Shown piece after piece: positions 27,496 through 40,815 of a stretch of 64,000 bases of DNA. The stretch is taken from assembly GCA_947179485.1 (NCBI GenBank), contig OX359250.1, forward strand, positions 9,281,873 to 9,345,872, read 5' to 3'. A program made the translations under genes and the position numbers. Positions within the stretch are counted from its first letter, which is position 1. Each line of letters opens with the position of its first letter. Below the pieces are notes generated by a model. It saw only the letters and a list, made by a program, of their open reading frames with translations, was not told where the DNA came from and made no database searches. Source of the DNA: Allacma fusca (Eukaryota; Arthropoda; Collembola; Symphypleona; Sminthuridae).

Positions 27496-30400
27496 GTGGA
27501 CCAGCGGGATGTTCCAGGTATTGATTGCGCGTACTTGGCTATGGACACGGAGGAAGGTGTTGAAGTGGTTTGGAATGAAGTTCGGTTTTCGGAAAGGAAA
27601 AACTTGAAAGCTCAGGAGGAGAAAATTCGCCAAGTCTTCGACAACTTAACTCAACTAGAACATCCAAACATTGTTAAATTTCACAAGTATTGGATGGAAA
27701 CCCAGTCCGATAAACCTCGAGTAAGTCTTTATTATGAGATAATGTAGAGTTAACTTACATGCCGTTTCGTCTTGGTTTGGTTTCGTTTTAGCTTCTTGTG
27801 GAATTGATTCGGGTGTTATTATCTAGAGTAGTTTATAATTCCTTTGACAAATAACGTGGGTGCACAATGTAGTTATATAAGAAGAAGTAAGCTTGTGATA
27901 TTAGGCTTGCGACAATACAGCAGTAATTAATCTATCGTGACATTTGTCATCTTCTTGGTTCCGCAATATATTCAATATTGTAATTATTAATGTAGAGGAA
28001 CAAAATCGTGATGGCGGCAGGCGGCATGATTTATTGTATGAAACTTCAGCCACATAATTACAGCTGAGGAATAAAAACATTGCTTTCCTCTTACGGAAGT
28101 ATGTATGTGATGTGACGCTCTTCCCGTTTATGTATCTATTATCTATTTATGCACATGTTATCTCAGGACGTTGATTCTGTCGTGGTTTATGTACATTCTT
28201 GATTTGGTTTGACTGTTTGACTTGATTCCATGAAGGATATTACACCCGGGTGTGTGACTTGATTCGTTGCTTGCTCATTCTGTGCGTATAACTGAATTAC
28301 TGCATCTTTGACTTTCAGTATGGAGGAAATCTATTTCTGAAATCCCATTCATGAGTTCCATGTTTTGATGTAACTATACAATACAACTTTTAACTTTTTA
28401 AATTACAGGTTGTGTTCATCACAGAATACATGTCCTCTGGGTCGCTTAAACAGTTTTTGAAAAGGACTAAGAAAAATGCAAAAAAGCTTCCTTTACAAGC
28501 TTGGAAAAGATGGTGCACTCAGATTTTATCCGCTCTAAGGTATGATGACTTGACAAGTGCAATAACAAAAATATTGAAATTGTTTAGTTTATTATTGTGT
28601 TTCAGAGTAAATGTAGCGACGCATTATATTTGATGATGTTTGGATATCGTGAAAATTTTTGTTTGTGTAGTAGGATTATTTGGCTTTTATTAGTATGCAC
28701 TATAACATAGATATTTTATGGGAGCCATTGTGTTTTATCATGATTTTTAACAACTGATTTCAGCTACTTGCATTCCTGTTCGCCTTCGATAATTCACGGG
28801 AATTTAACATGTGATACAATTTTCATTCAGCACAACGGACTTGTCAAGATTGGTTCAGGTAATTTTATTTACGTGATGGCTTTACAGCCCGTGCTTAAGT
28901 ATTAGATTACGCTATTCGAGAGATTACTTTAATTAATGTGTATGGATTTAAAGATTATAAGATAATTTACAAATAATAAATATCAGGAGATGTAGAAGTT
29001 TTGGTATTAATAGCAGATATAGAAGATTTAGATTTTGGCTATATGTAATTGAGTAGATTCTTAATTACTTACGTACAGCTTCCGGGGAAATTCCTAACTG
29101 GTAGTTAAATTTGTGAAGTTCGCTCAGCTTTGTGGTAGCGGTAATTGAGAAGGTTGAGCTGTGAACTAGCTTGAAAATTCACTCTCTTTTCCACTTGTGA
29201 GAAATGTTATAAGACAAGGGAATTATTTTCTCTTATAAAAGTATTTAGAACTCTAGTCAGACGTTGTACAGGTAAAGTAAAATGAAAGGGAAAGTATTAT
29301 GATAGTAATAGTAGTTGGTTGAAGAAGGAAGTAGTTGTGAAAAAAAACTATTAGTGTACAAATACAAAGACCCGCACAGAAAGAGGAACATAATTATATT
29401 TATAATGTTTTGGCAGAATGTGAGTATGTATTAATGTGGGTTTTGGTTTGGTACAGTGGCCCCTGACGCGATTCATCACCATGTCAAATCTTGCCGAGAC
29501 AACATGAAGAATCTTCACTTTGTTGCTCCAGAATACGGGAGTAAGTCTAAAGTCTAATTTTATTTCCTGCACCAAACTATGTGCATCAATGCTTGACGAG
29601 TTATTTGCTACTCTCCGATGTTACCTCAACACATCTTGAGTTTATCTGTGGTCGTCGTTGTACTTTGTAGCTATTCTAACATCTTTTTTTGTACAGTTCC
29701 CAAGATTTTAATATACGGCGGTATGGATATACCACATGTATGTATTGGTTTGCTTTGGATTTCTGCAATGCTAATTTTTCTTTTCTTGTAGTTTTATATG
29801 CTGCTTTTACCTCTTGTGCGTATACTTTGGAGTTGATCAAAATGAACGTGTGTTATATTGCTATCTTAATACTTCAATCTTGCTCACGCACATTCAGTTT
29901 GCTGTTGACCCCGCTTTTTCCTCTCAACTGTTTTAACGTGACGACACTCTGTCTGCCAGTTTCTTCTTGGAATTTAGAATGGTAGCTCTTAGAAACTTGG
30001 ATATTTGCATCTTCAGCGAACTCGTTATTTTAGTTGCAAATAGGAAAGACGTGGTTTCGGTTTAAATATCACAGCTGTAGAGAACCAACTTCAAAAGCTA
30101 GTTTGTCTTCATGTTGCCCACATGCCTTCATTATTTGCCGAAAGGAACTTTTTTTACTGTAAAGTGTATTTTTTTTAAATAAAATTTGAAGGAAGTGACA
30201 GATTATTTAGAAGGTCATCAGTTGATTTTTCAATCGTTAGTGGTTTATTGCTTTTATTTTTGTGGAGGGAAACTGGAACAAGACGAAGAGAGTATGGTGA
30301 ATCCAGATTTGGGAGACTCCAAGGGTATGATAGGGTCAGATAATGGTAAGTGTTTCTAATTTGGCAAGTTTTCTTTATCGTTGCATCGCTATTTTCTGTT

Positions 30401-32716
30401 TTGTGTTTTTTTTTGTCATTGCACTGCATGGCATCTAAGCAGCTATATGAATGGAGTGTTCATTTTTCTTACATAATTTGGAAAATAAAAATGGAATGAA
30501 GAGTTTAAATTGTCCTGTTAAAAGTTGAAGTATTCATTTGATTTAGAATATTCGCCGGCACTGACATCTGCCGTTGACATATACTCCTTCGGAATGTGTG
30601 CCTTGGAAATGGCTGCGCTGGAGATTCAAGGAAATGGAGATTCCGGAAACATGGTAACTGAAGATCATATACAGCGGACAATTGAATCGCTAGAGGTGCA
30701 AGAAGAGCCACCAATGATGAATGATTTCATTCGGAAGTGCCTCCAGCACGATCCCGAAAACCGCCCGACGGCACATGAACTTCTTTTTCACCCTGTCTTA
30801 TTTGAAGTACCATCTTTGAAATTATTATCGGCCCACGCCTTAGTTAGCTCTGCAGGTATAATGATCTTTTTAATTTAATTATAAATTACAAATTAAATTA
30901 CGGCTGTTACCTAATGTTCTACTTATAGATACATATATATGCAAGTTTTAATTCTGATATATTTTTATTTTAGCCAATATATCAGAGACGATAACAGACG
31001 AAGTCCTGCATAGGCATTACGGTCCGGAAATAGTAGTTGCTGAAATTAAACATCCTGAAAGTTCCATAGAAGATTCTGAAAAGACTGCTTCCACCCTACA
31101 GTTTCGTATGTCTGATGTTCCTGTTGCAGAGAAGCTAGAAAAATTTGTGGAGGATGTAAAGTAAGTCATGACACAGTTTACATGCTCAACCGAAATTAAT
31201 CAAAGGTATTAACATTGCATTGTCATATAAATAATGCAGATTCGGTATTTATCCGCTGACGTGCTTTGAACTTCCCCGACCCCCGTTACCACCAAGACAA
31301 CAAGCTTCTACGCCCGAAGTAATTGATAGTGTAAAGTCGGCCAGCCCGGAACCTGTGGATTTGGAAAATAGACGCGTCGTCAACATGATGTGCAATGTTA
31401 AGCCTAGAGAAGAAGGACCAGGATTGCTTGTATTACAAAATATTTATAAATTATTGCTACCCTATTTTATTATTTCAAGTACAATTAATTTATTGATGGT
31501 ATATAATGACAAAATGACAGTGATGACTATGAATGATGAAAAATTGAATCGGAAATTTATTTTAAAAATGAAAGAAAAGTGAGAATTTTATGGCATTTGA
31601 TTATGCTTTGGGTGAATGCTTTATTTAATACTTAATTTAATACTAACAACCCTAGTAATAGTCACATACATTTACTAATTTATCAATATTCTGACACGAC
31701 AGGTAACGTGTTGAAGATTAACAAAAAATTTCATATTTTCGTACTTAATAAGACTGTTCTTTCCTAGAAGTTGAGAAACTTTTTTGTTCTGTGTCATTTT
31801 TAGATGACAATTCTGGTCAGAATGGACGATAAGATGAACCGTCAGTTATCCTGTGTTGTTAGTGAGACTGATACTGCCTTCGAGTTAGCCGGCGAACTAG
31901 TTTTCTATGGATTCATTCATGAGGCAAAAACAGAATATAAATACAATGAATTACATTATTTTATCTTTCAGCATATATTTCTATGAACCTTCAAACTTGG
32001 AACCATCAGTAGATTTTTTTTTCTGACCACCTTATTGCTTAAAATTTTATATTCTGAATCCCAATTCATAATTACTTTTCAATATCTGTCAGCAGTGTCA
32101 GTACAGCTGAGGTATCTTACATTTCGAATTCTTTTATAATTTAACAATAATTATTATTGTTAGTTGCCGCGCATTATTTAATTTGTTTGATACCCCGAAG
32201 GGTATGTAGTAGAAGGCACTACATTGTACAATTTGTTTTTTTTTTTTCATATAATTGCCTGAAAATTAGTTGAGTTATCTCTCCCTATAAAGTGCGTTTG
32301 AGCAATTCATCCTGCACGAAGTAAAGTAAAAATGAATCAAATATTCTGAACAATCTGTAGCAAATTAATGTGGCATTTTTGAAACCACATTGATTTTCGG
32401 AAGCTGACGGAATTAAGCTGGATTTTTGGTTCCAAGTGGGTTTTTACGAACCCCTAAGGTTAGCGGAGTGTCAAGGAAATATGACCGAATTCGTTTGTTC
32501 TGGTCTCAGGCTGATCGTGATAAATTGGCGAATTTGATTGAAGAATCCCTTTACAACAGACTGAGTGGGACCCAGCGGTTATCACCAAACAATCTTAATC
32601 TCACGTTGCCGACACCAGCATCTGTTTCTCACAGTGGACTCCATAATCATGAGAATGGTTCTGTTCTCTACCCCGTGGCCATCAACGCCCACATACCAAT
32701 AAATTCAGTTAGCTAG
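27496..32716 (+). CDS. NRBP1: Nuclear receptor-binding protein (NRBP/Madm) pseudokinase, nine exons, 5'-incomplete
   Basis: NRBP is a scaffold pseudokinase linked in animals to ER-Golgi transport, growth signalling and protein turnover. Exons with consistent phases are 27496-27720, 28409-28539, 28764-28858, 29457-29540, 30547-30855, 30974-31160, 31240-31429, 31804-31923 and 32510-32716. Together they give 515 codons plus stop; human NRBP1 is about 535 residues, so roughly 50-70 N-terminal residues are missing upstream. Visible motifs are DVPGIDCAYLAMDTEEGVEV, ITEYMSSGSLKQFL, HGN in place of the catalytic HRD (visible residues 130-132), IGS in place of DFG (148-150), VDIYSFGMCALEMA and the C-terminal MDDKMNRQLSC segment. 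The lost HRD and DFG residues mark a pseudokinase. The intron after 31923 needs a GC donor. An AATAAA lies at 32993-32998. Family identity is certain; the exact 5' end is not. Confidence 0.97.
31510..31582 (+). pseudogene. Intronic partial copy of the next NRBP exon, possible relic or alternative exon
   Basis: Inside the intron after 31429, and in frame with exon 31240-31429 if that intron is retained, is a peptide reading MTVMTMNDEKLNRKF. It aligns with the start of the true next exon (31804), MTILVRMDDKMNRQL, with two one-residue offsets. Seven residues are identical and most others conservative. The frame ends at TGA 31580-31582. It could be a decayed tandem exon copy or an alternative C-terminus made by intron retention. 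The nearest acceptor-like site upstream, ending near 31479, has the wrong phase for simple exon swapping. Confidence 0.4.
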
Positions 32717-33878
32717 TAAAAATTGGACACAGCTCAAAATATTGAGATGGGTAATAATGACCTTTAGTCGTGTTCCTATCCCTGAAAAGGCGTCTTGAAG
32801 ATCAACAAACCCCTAAGTGCTCACCTTCCATGAGTTGTCAGTCAAGCATGAAACATATGTAGTTCCATCGAAAGCTTGTCCTTTACCTTTGTTTTTTGAC
32901 TGAACTGAACTGAAATTAAAACTCCGAGTCATAATGAAGTGTCAGGTCTGATGTTTTGAGCTTGAAGATGAAGAATCGCGTTGGGAGGTATCAATAAAAA
33001 ATCAATTACTGCTGTAGTTTCACTGGAAAACTGAAAAACAAAACAAATACTTCACATCTATTATTTTATCAGAGTCGCTTATTATATTGTTATAAATCTT
33101 ACAAACGTTGATAAAAACAAGCACATAAGTAGTTATTGCGGACAGCATGAAGAGAATAAATAGCTTTCATAAGAGGTTATCGCGTAGGAACTTTTATCAT
33201 TTGTCCTTTCGAACTCTGTAAGAGATTATAAGGAAAGTATTCACCTTTCTACCTAAACTCCTTGGAACGTTTCCCTAAATTGCAACTACTTTATTTTAAT
33301 TTTATAAAAAATATATAAATATTATTTAAATCGTAAAGTGGTTCAAGAATATGCCACATTACTAACAATAAATCAAAAATTGTTATAATTCGCGTTGAAG
33401 AATATAGGAAATTCTGATTCATTTTACGTTTGAATATGCTTTACCCGTCCCATTACTAAAATGTAGCCTGAATACTCTATGCAAGTTCATCGCTGTGTTG
33501 TAAATTAAATCCAGTGAAGGGAAAAAATAGAGAAATGCATACCAAAATCAGAAAATATGTGAATATTTAATTGACTGAAGATATTAATAAATTCTCATTT
33601 ATGTTTTAAGCTAGATGAGAAAAGAAGTTAGAAGAGAATAAACGTACGTTGTACTCTTTTTATTCTTCATACAACATGACCAAACAAAAATACATAGCGT
33701 TCATGTTCTAGTATAAAATTTCATCTGTGCCAACATGTAATACAATAAAAATACGCGATGACAACATGAAAAGGTACACAAAATTTTGTTTACACGAAAT
33801 TACATTTAATTAACATAATGTATAGATACGTTTTGCAGGGTTGTCTTATATTACTCTAAAAATAAAAATAAGTATCTA
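32717..33878. other. Convergent 3' region between NRBP and the cuticle gene
   Basis: The two genes meet tail to tail. NRBP has a candidate polyadenylation signal AATAAA at 32993-32998 on the + strand. The cuticle gene has AATAAA on the - strand at about 33657-33662, roughly 215 bases past its stop. The rest is AT-rich with no coding signal. Confidence 0.7.
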
Positions 33879-36800
33879 CTACTGATACACTTGGACAGGT
33901 CGGCGTCCCTGGAGTTGACCTGGTCTAGCTGTTAACAATCCTCCGAGCTTTTGCTGACTGCTGGGTCCTCCAATAACTTCCTCATCTTCTTCTGGCTCAT
34001 CCTTTTTGTTCGGGTCGCAAGGATTTCCTTGTTGGTATTCATACTCTCTTTTGTTGCCATCAGGATCAACATATCCATATTTACCCCGGACAACGCAGTC
34101 AGCTCCGAGGGTTTCTTCCTTGAAAGTTCCGTCCTCATTTTCATAACCCCATGTAATGGAACCATCTGGATTGTTTCTCATGAAACGATTGATGGTCTGA
34201 ATAGGTGGTGGGGTTGATACACGGTTCTTCAAACGGCTGTCCGATCCCAAAGAGCTAGTGGGTCTTTGGGAAGGCTGACGACCTTGCAGTTGGGGTTGAG
34301 ATGTCACAACTTGGATTGGAGCGGAGGGAATCACACGCTGTTGAACCGGGCGTCTAATCTGTTGTGGAGTTGGCTGCATATTTTATAATTTGATTTTAAT
34401 AATGATGTATAATAAATAAAATAAGTAAACAGTAATAATAAAAAAAAACATCTGAGTATAAATCTCATAGAATTTTTAAAAAATTATTCAAATTTACCTG
34501 AGGTTGGATTTGTTGTGGAACAATAAATCTCTGACCACCGGGTCCGGGTTGAGGTGACTGCTGATTGATAAGAATTGACTGTGGGTTGATCCGAGCAGGT
34601 GGCCCGCGTTGAACTTGTGGTCTGGGACTGGGTTGAGGTTTTGGTGCGGGTGCTGCAGCAGGCTCATCCTCATATTCATCCTCATCATACTCTTCCTCCT
34701 CTTGCTGGGAAGCTGGGGATTTCAAGATGATCGGTTGTTGTCTCACGGGAGCGCCTGCTCCTGGGAATGGTTGCAGTGCGAAAGGTCTAGCTTGAGGAGA
34801 AGGGCCTCCTTGAGGAAATTGTTGCTGTTGCTGGGATTGGAGTCCTTGCGGAACTCTGATTCTGTTGCCTTGTTGTGACGGTGTGGGTGACGGTTGTAAG
34901 AGTTGGGGTTGTGCAGGACCAAAAGCTAATTGCTGTGTGTAAATGGGCCCTCCTTGGATCTGATTGAGAGCAACGGGGCGTGGGCCAGCTCCCCCTAATT
35001 GGACAGATCTCTGAGGATCTGGTTGGGGAGCACCTAAGGAAGTGTCGACTAGGAAGGAGCACAATAGACACACCTAGGGAAACATATTGCAAAAATATTA
35101 TGAAGAGACGTAACAGCTAACAACAGTAATTATTATTAAAGTTAATGCAATCATGGATGTCTAACTATGCTTGCTCTCGAATAAAAAATTCATCATAACA
35201 TGGCATGGATTACGTGAAGCCTAATTACCCTTTACGGGGAACATGCACTTATTGTTAGCTCTTGCCCACAAATAAGAAAGGCATAATTATAAGATTTTTG
35301 GGGACAATGTGCTAGTGCACAGACCAGCCAAGAAGCCGTATGCTCAGGCTTCAATGTTTGTATCATATATACTGCAGGTCATCATGATCATTATAATCAT
35401 CATTATTCTAGAAGTAACCATCCCATCATGTGCCTTCATATCATTGCTAAAGATAAAGAGGTTGCAAGTACAGCCACTGACTCCCTACAACTCACTATAC
35501 TCACTCCATACCTTGAGAGGACTTCCATTCTCACATGGCCCCTATTCATATAACCCTGTCTAAAATTCATGTTTAAAACTCGTGTATTGTATGCAACAGG
35601 TATGTGTCTAGAATTGTATGTACGCTTATGAATCCCACATATAAGTACATGTGCACACAAGTCACTCACTCACAGTCTCTTACTAAATTCCTATAAGCAG
35701 TTATATACTATACATATGTATATATATACTCTCATGGGAAAAAATTCTATACCTATACAGTTCAATGTAAAAAAAAAAATAAAAAAGTCGAATAGAATGA
35801 GTCCAGGATTTTTTGATAGTGCTCGTGCTGTCAAGACACGACAGAAATCACTTTCACTAAAGTTTTTCTCTCATGATGTCTTGCTGGGATGGACATACAT
35901 ATTAAGTTGTTAAGGACGGAGCAACTGCCCGTCCACATGGTTGTTTTGTGGTTATATACAAGCACGACAGGAAATGTATGTGCATAATCATCATCACTAT
36001 CCCTACCTTTCGCCCTACGTTTATGCATTATATATCTACATATATGGCCGAACCATTTCGGCGATTGGAGCAGAATAGAATAAATGGCTTGAGGGAACTA
36101 ATCTCCCTTTCTTCTCTATTATTAATATATATATATAGTTCAGGTGTGTGTGTGTGTGTGTATGTCTTCTGGTGTTGGAGGAACTTCATTCATGATGAAG
36201 GAGCAGTTGTAAAGACTCAAAAGATACTGTCATCTGTCTGTGTAGTCAACAGCTGAGAATTAAGGTTCGATGTGCACAGAATGACAATCAGAGTACATGT
36301 AAGTGGTAGTGCGTATAACCAAAATCGCTTCTCGAATGATTTTCATTTGGAATCACTTTATATTCTTGGCTACAGTCCTAAATGTCACACACTGACGACT
36401 TTTTCCGAGCGCATGGTTAACTTGTGAGTCGTCAACCAACTTACATGCCATGGATCTATTATTGCCGTCATCTCATGCTCTAGAATAGATTCTGTGTAAT
36501 TCCTTATTCCTCACCCAACCTGATATGCATTGTCTAATTGTAAGTTGCTCTGTTTCACATTCAGTTCTTGGCTCAACCCTCGTTGCTCATGTAATTTTTT
36601 TTTAAAGTGGCCACATAGAGCATTCGCACTATTCTCGAGTCCAACCATGTAGTAGGCCCATTTAACAGTGAGATTCATTCACCCATATTACGTCTGTACA
36701 ATGCAAATATGTGTCTGCCTAAGGCTTCATTGTTCGGTCGACAAGGATGTTGTGGTTACTGAAGATTACCATGGAACGGGCCAACTAATTTAGGTATTGT

Positions 36801-39646
36801 TACGATTGAGAAAAACTGACTGTCGTGTCTCATTGGTATCGTCGTATCGTTATTGTAATTGAAAGTTCACAGAGCCCAGATTTAAACAGAAATAAAAACC
36901 TTCTTTCGCTTGATTAACTTTTAATTTAAGCGTGAAATTGCAAGACTAATGTGTGACTAGGTGTAAAAATGCCAGAAATGAATAATGGTCTGCCGTCTCC
37001 TATGTAAATAAATGAAAGATCTTGGGAGTTGAATTAGCATTTAAATTCCAATAATGCCCAATGAGGCATGATGTAAAAAAAATATATATCCCCGTGTCTC
37101 ACAGACACATCACATAAAGAACAATTGGGAGCAGTTGTCATTGTTTCGTAATCGACAGGCGTACATGTAAAGTGTTAACCCATCTATTCTGGGATACAGG
37201 AACCCTTTTTTGACAGCTATAAAGTCACGCTTGCATTAGTTTATGACAATCCTTTCAGTTGAAGCCAAATTTCAATAATATAGCCATTAGAAAATATGGA
37301 AAGTCCTGCCAATGTGCTCCGATTGCGTACACATAATTCAATCACATCATTCTTGATCTATTTGCGCAACATGGAGTGTTGGCTCGCTTCAGTGTCTTCA
37401 ATCACAAAACAAGCCATAGCGATGTAATATGATAGTCAGATTTTGCATAACAATCTTTGACCTAAGTCATTTTTCCCATCCTTGCCTTTTCCCATGTTAA
37501 AACCAATAACATCAAATTCTGAATCTTGCAAGTCTGTGCTCAATAGCTTTGTCCTCAGGATTTCCCAAGACAACCTTACCAGTCAGAGAATAAATCTTCA
37601 TAAAAGGATCTTGTGGTATGTTTCCTATAATAACTATAAGGAATCCTTTGTGTATGTTAAAAGGAGTAAAGGATTTTGGAGTAAAATTCCCATCAATAAA
37701 AAAAATTCCTGTGAAGTTTCAACAATGGTAAATAAAATAGCTGGATGGAAAAGTAAAAAAAAAATCTGATTCAATTTCGAAGGTGATAAGAATATATCCT
37801 TTACAGAGTCAGGTCAGGCTATTATTATCAGTGGAAACATTAGCCTTACAACAGCTTGTTTTTGAGAAGAAAGTACTCACATATATATGATTAAAGGTTG
37901 AGAAAGGAGAGGATTGTTTGAAGAATGAGAAAAAAATACATTAAAATGATAAGAATGTAAAGAAATTGAAAGTTTGAACCCGTTTGCATCCGTCTATTTG
38001 TAAAAGATGAGATGAAAGAGAGCAATAAACTTTATTGACTTTACATATTATTTAAAAGAAAGTCGGGACTGTAAACAACGTCTTATGCACTAGGACGTTC
38101 TCAGAAAATGACAAAAAAAAAATTTATAAGCTGAAGTTGAAGGTGATTCTTTTATACAGAGGAATTTATTTTAGAAACCATGGAAAACAAAACTTCTGTA
38201 ATGTCATCAGAAGATTCGACACAGCTGACCATTGGGGAGTCTAGTATAGGGACCGTCGTTAATTTTATGAGTCTATGTGTTCTTTGCATGGTGGAAATTC
38301 AATTAGCTGAGGAGATCTTACATGTACACCTGATGAGGACATGTTGACGGCAATAGCAATAACAAACCGCAGAATTTTTATGGAAACCAGTACATACATA
38401 TATGTGCGAACAAGTTATTAAGCGTTGTAGTACATGACAAGTTACACTTGATTATTGATCCCCCTCCTTGATTGGTGTCTTTGGTACAATTTATTATTCA
38501 TTTTATATACTTCCTGGCGGGGGCTCAAGAAAAATACTTTTACTTTGCGCGTGCGATTAGTATTATTACTAAAAGTAAAATCAGTTTCTACATATGTATG
38601 CAGATACGGCTCTTGACATCAACATAACGCTTGGATTTGTGTATTGTTATTTTGCCGACAATCCCCATTAGTTTCTGTTACATGGGGATTCTCGTCGTTG
38701 AAACAAATTAAGTGCAATATTTATTAGGTTTTTACCGTCACCGTATATAGGTGTACCCCCGACAACCCACTGCATTTTAACTGCACCATCATCAGTCAAC
38801 AACTGTGGAATAAAAGCTTTCGCCAGTAATTTCGTTACTTGTCATTGTCTATGAGTCAAGTGCAATATCAATTATTACTGCAGTTTATAAATTAGTTGTC
38901 AAACAAGTTTCTCAATGAGATTGCTCCCATCCACCCGAGCTATCTCTTAACATTTACATACTCGTATAAGACGAGAGGCTCCCAATCGAGGGATGCCAAT
39001 GATATTTACATTTTTTCCTCATAAAACCCTCCCTACTTATCAATTAACTCTACTTACCATTAATATTTCCCACATATCTCTTTACTCTGAGTCCCCCCCC
39101 ATCCCAATGAATAATAATTATTAAACCCATGAGCCCAGGCATTACTCCACACTGAGTAATTACCCATTATTGAAAGTGATTATCCCGTGGGCTCTCTCAG
39201 CTATGAAATGAATTATTACTCATATCCCTTCATAATCCTGACGGCTGATCAAGTCCTCAGACTCCTTGGCTATCCCTCCCTCCCTCCCACAAAAAGTTTG
39301 ACGTACATGCCATGTGTGCCTCATCAGATGTGTAAATAAGAAAACTAAAACAAACAAGAAATACCGGCCTGCGGCCTACTTGCTACAGTTTTCACTCACG
39401 ACTTCTTGATCATTTTTTTTTACCATTCCATTCAGTCTAGATGGAAACAGTCTGGTCTTGTTAAAGTGGAAACGTAGGTATGGATACTTGTCAAATAATA
39501 GTAGTAGTAGTTCCCTCTCACAATTTCTCGAGCTTGGCAGCTCCAAGCTACTCCTCTCATATGCCAATCTCTATTAAATATGACCAATGATTTTTTAAAA
39601 ATTTTAAACTTGTTAAAACTCTTACCGTAAAAACGCGAGGAATCAT
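33879..39646 (-). CDS. Secreted cuticle protein with a Rebers-Riddiford-type chitin-binding domain, three exons
   Basis: Structural exoskeleton protein, secreted from epidermis and expected to bind chitin. Minus-strand exons are 39646-39626 (ATG plus six codons, strong GTAAGA donor), 35073-34498 and 34373-33879, all joined in phase 0, giving 363 residues. The first junction creates a clean signal peptide, MIPRVFTVCLLCSFLVDTSL followed by G, with cleavage likely before APQPDP. Residues about 25-130 are rich in Pro, Gln and Gly. An acidic run of Glu, Asp and Tyr lies at about 132-144. The domain is at about 261-320, with DGSITWGYENEDGTFKEET, DCVVRGKYGYVDPDGNKREY and GNPCDPN. The last block recurs in a conserved subgroup of arthropod cuticle proteins. 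The 4.5-kb first intron after a seven-codon exon is typical of cuticle genes. The first exon is inferred from splice logic; the rest is solid. Confidence 0.9.
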
Positions 39647-40052
39647 TTTGAGAAGACTGTTTCTAGCAGCAGGGTCTGGGGCTACTTTTTGGGGGTATTG
39701 TTACCAGTCGGGGTTAATTGAGACAGGTCCGAGGAATTGTATGGAAGGAAAGCTGGAGAACGTCCCTCTAAAATTGCACTCTCATCCGCCGAACCACTGA
39801 CCAAAAAACGTGAAAAATGAAATTTGTCAATTTAATAAACTGTGAGGGGAGTTTTTTTTTAGCAAAGGCACAGAAACAAATTCGAATGCGGTAACTTGAA
39901 GCTGTCGTCCCTGTGTGAGTGTGTCGTGGCGTAGGTAGCCTTCGCTGGGTCCAACTCTTGAGATTACCGCAAAATAAGAAAGTCAAACGAGAACTGAGAG
40001 GCGATTCCGTATTCCTTTCACCTTTTATACGACAGCTCAATTTAATACGATA

Positions 40053-40084
40053 GGAAACTGAGCTTTACCATATCTATATATAAG
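40053..40084 (-). promoter_or_regulatory. Candidate core promoter (TATA plus initiator) for the cuticle gene
   Basis: Read on the minus strand, TATATATAG (40082-40074) is followed by TCAGTTT, an arthropod initiator-like motif whose A is at 40059. The spacing of about 23 bases is slightly short. It lies about 410 bases upstream of the proposed ATG at 39646. Short motifs of this kind also occur by chance in AT-rich DNA. Confidence 0.25.
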
Positions 40085-40567
40085 TAGCTTGAGTGGTAAT
40101 CTCAATTTAATGGCAGTTACCTACCTGGAAACAACGTATGCAGATATTCCCAGCATGGTATAAATGCTCAAGTCAGTGTGTAGACTAGAATTATTATTGC
40201 TCTTGTTCTTTGGATATGCTCATTCCTTTGCCCTATAGCTAAGAATTTCTGCTATTTTACAGTGACATGATGACCATTCTTTGTAGTATGTACGTATAGT
40301 TACAGGGGTAGCAACGCCTCTGGCTCAGTAAGTGAACTATATGCTTTCGGAGCTGTTCTCAAACAAATAAATGCATAATAGTATGTAATAATTATTATCA
40401 GATAAGTCTTTTGTCTCCGCTACCGTTTATTATAGTAGTCACTAACTCTCTGTCTATAGAATTTTGCGATATCTTGAGGTTACAAATTGATTTGGTAACT
40501 TGGGTTCCCATGAATTGACTCCGTATACCCTACTCACTCTCCTCCTACTCTTTACTTTGTCTTAAAG

Positions 40568-40815
40568 TCAGGACTCCATATGCCTGACTCCTCACAATAG
40601 GGATCTCGAAGTAGACAAGGTACTCCAATTTGACCATGGAGATGCATTTTTAACCATATGGGAAATCATAGGAACTGATATGCATGTAGTAGTAGCATAT
40701 ACCCCGTCTCTGACTCCACAAGCCTTTAAAGAGTACGTTGATGCTAAACGAAGTGAACAATCAGAGACAAATTGCATCATACATTGTGGAATCGACAAGC
40801 CAACACCTTTCTCAG
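40568..40815 (+). CDS. Candidate internal exon of an unrecognised gene
   Basis: A C/T-rich tract (about 40535-40562) and an AG acceptor precede an 82-codon stop-free stretch that ends at CAG followed by gttgat. The predicted peptide includes DLEVDKVLQFDHGDAFLTIW, then HVVVAYTPSLTPQAFKEYVD, with varied amino-acid use unlike simple AT-rich filler. It has no early start codon, so it would be internal (entering in phase 2, leaving in phase 1). Without splicing it stops within two codons. No partner exons were found and I do not recognise the sequence. It may be part of an old transposon or a chance frame. Confidence 0.3.

Noticed and set aside
34465-35092. Other-frame ORFs over the cuticle gene
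   Set aside because: Shadows of the Pro/Gln-rich coding exon.
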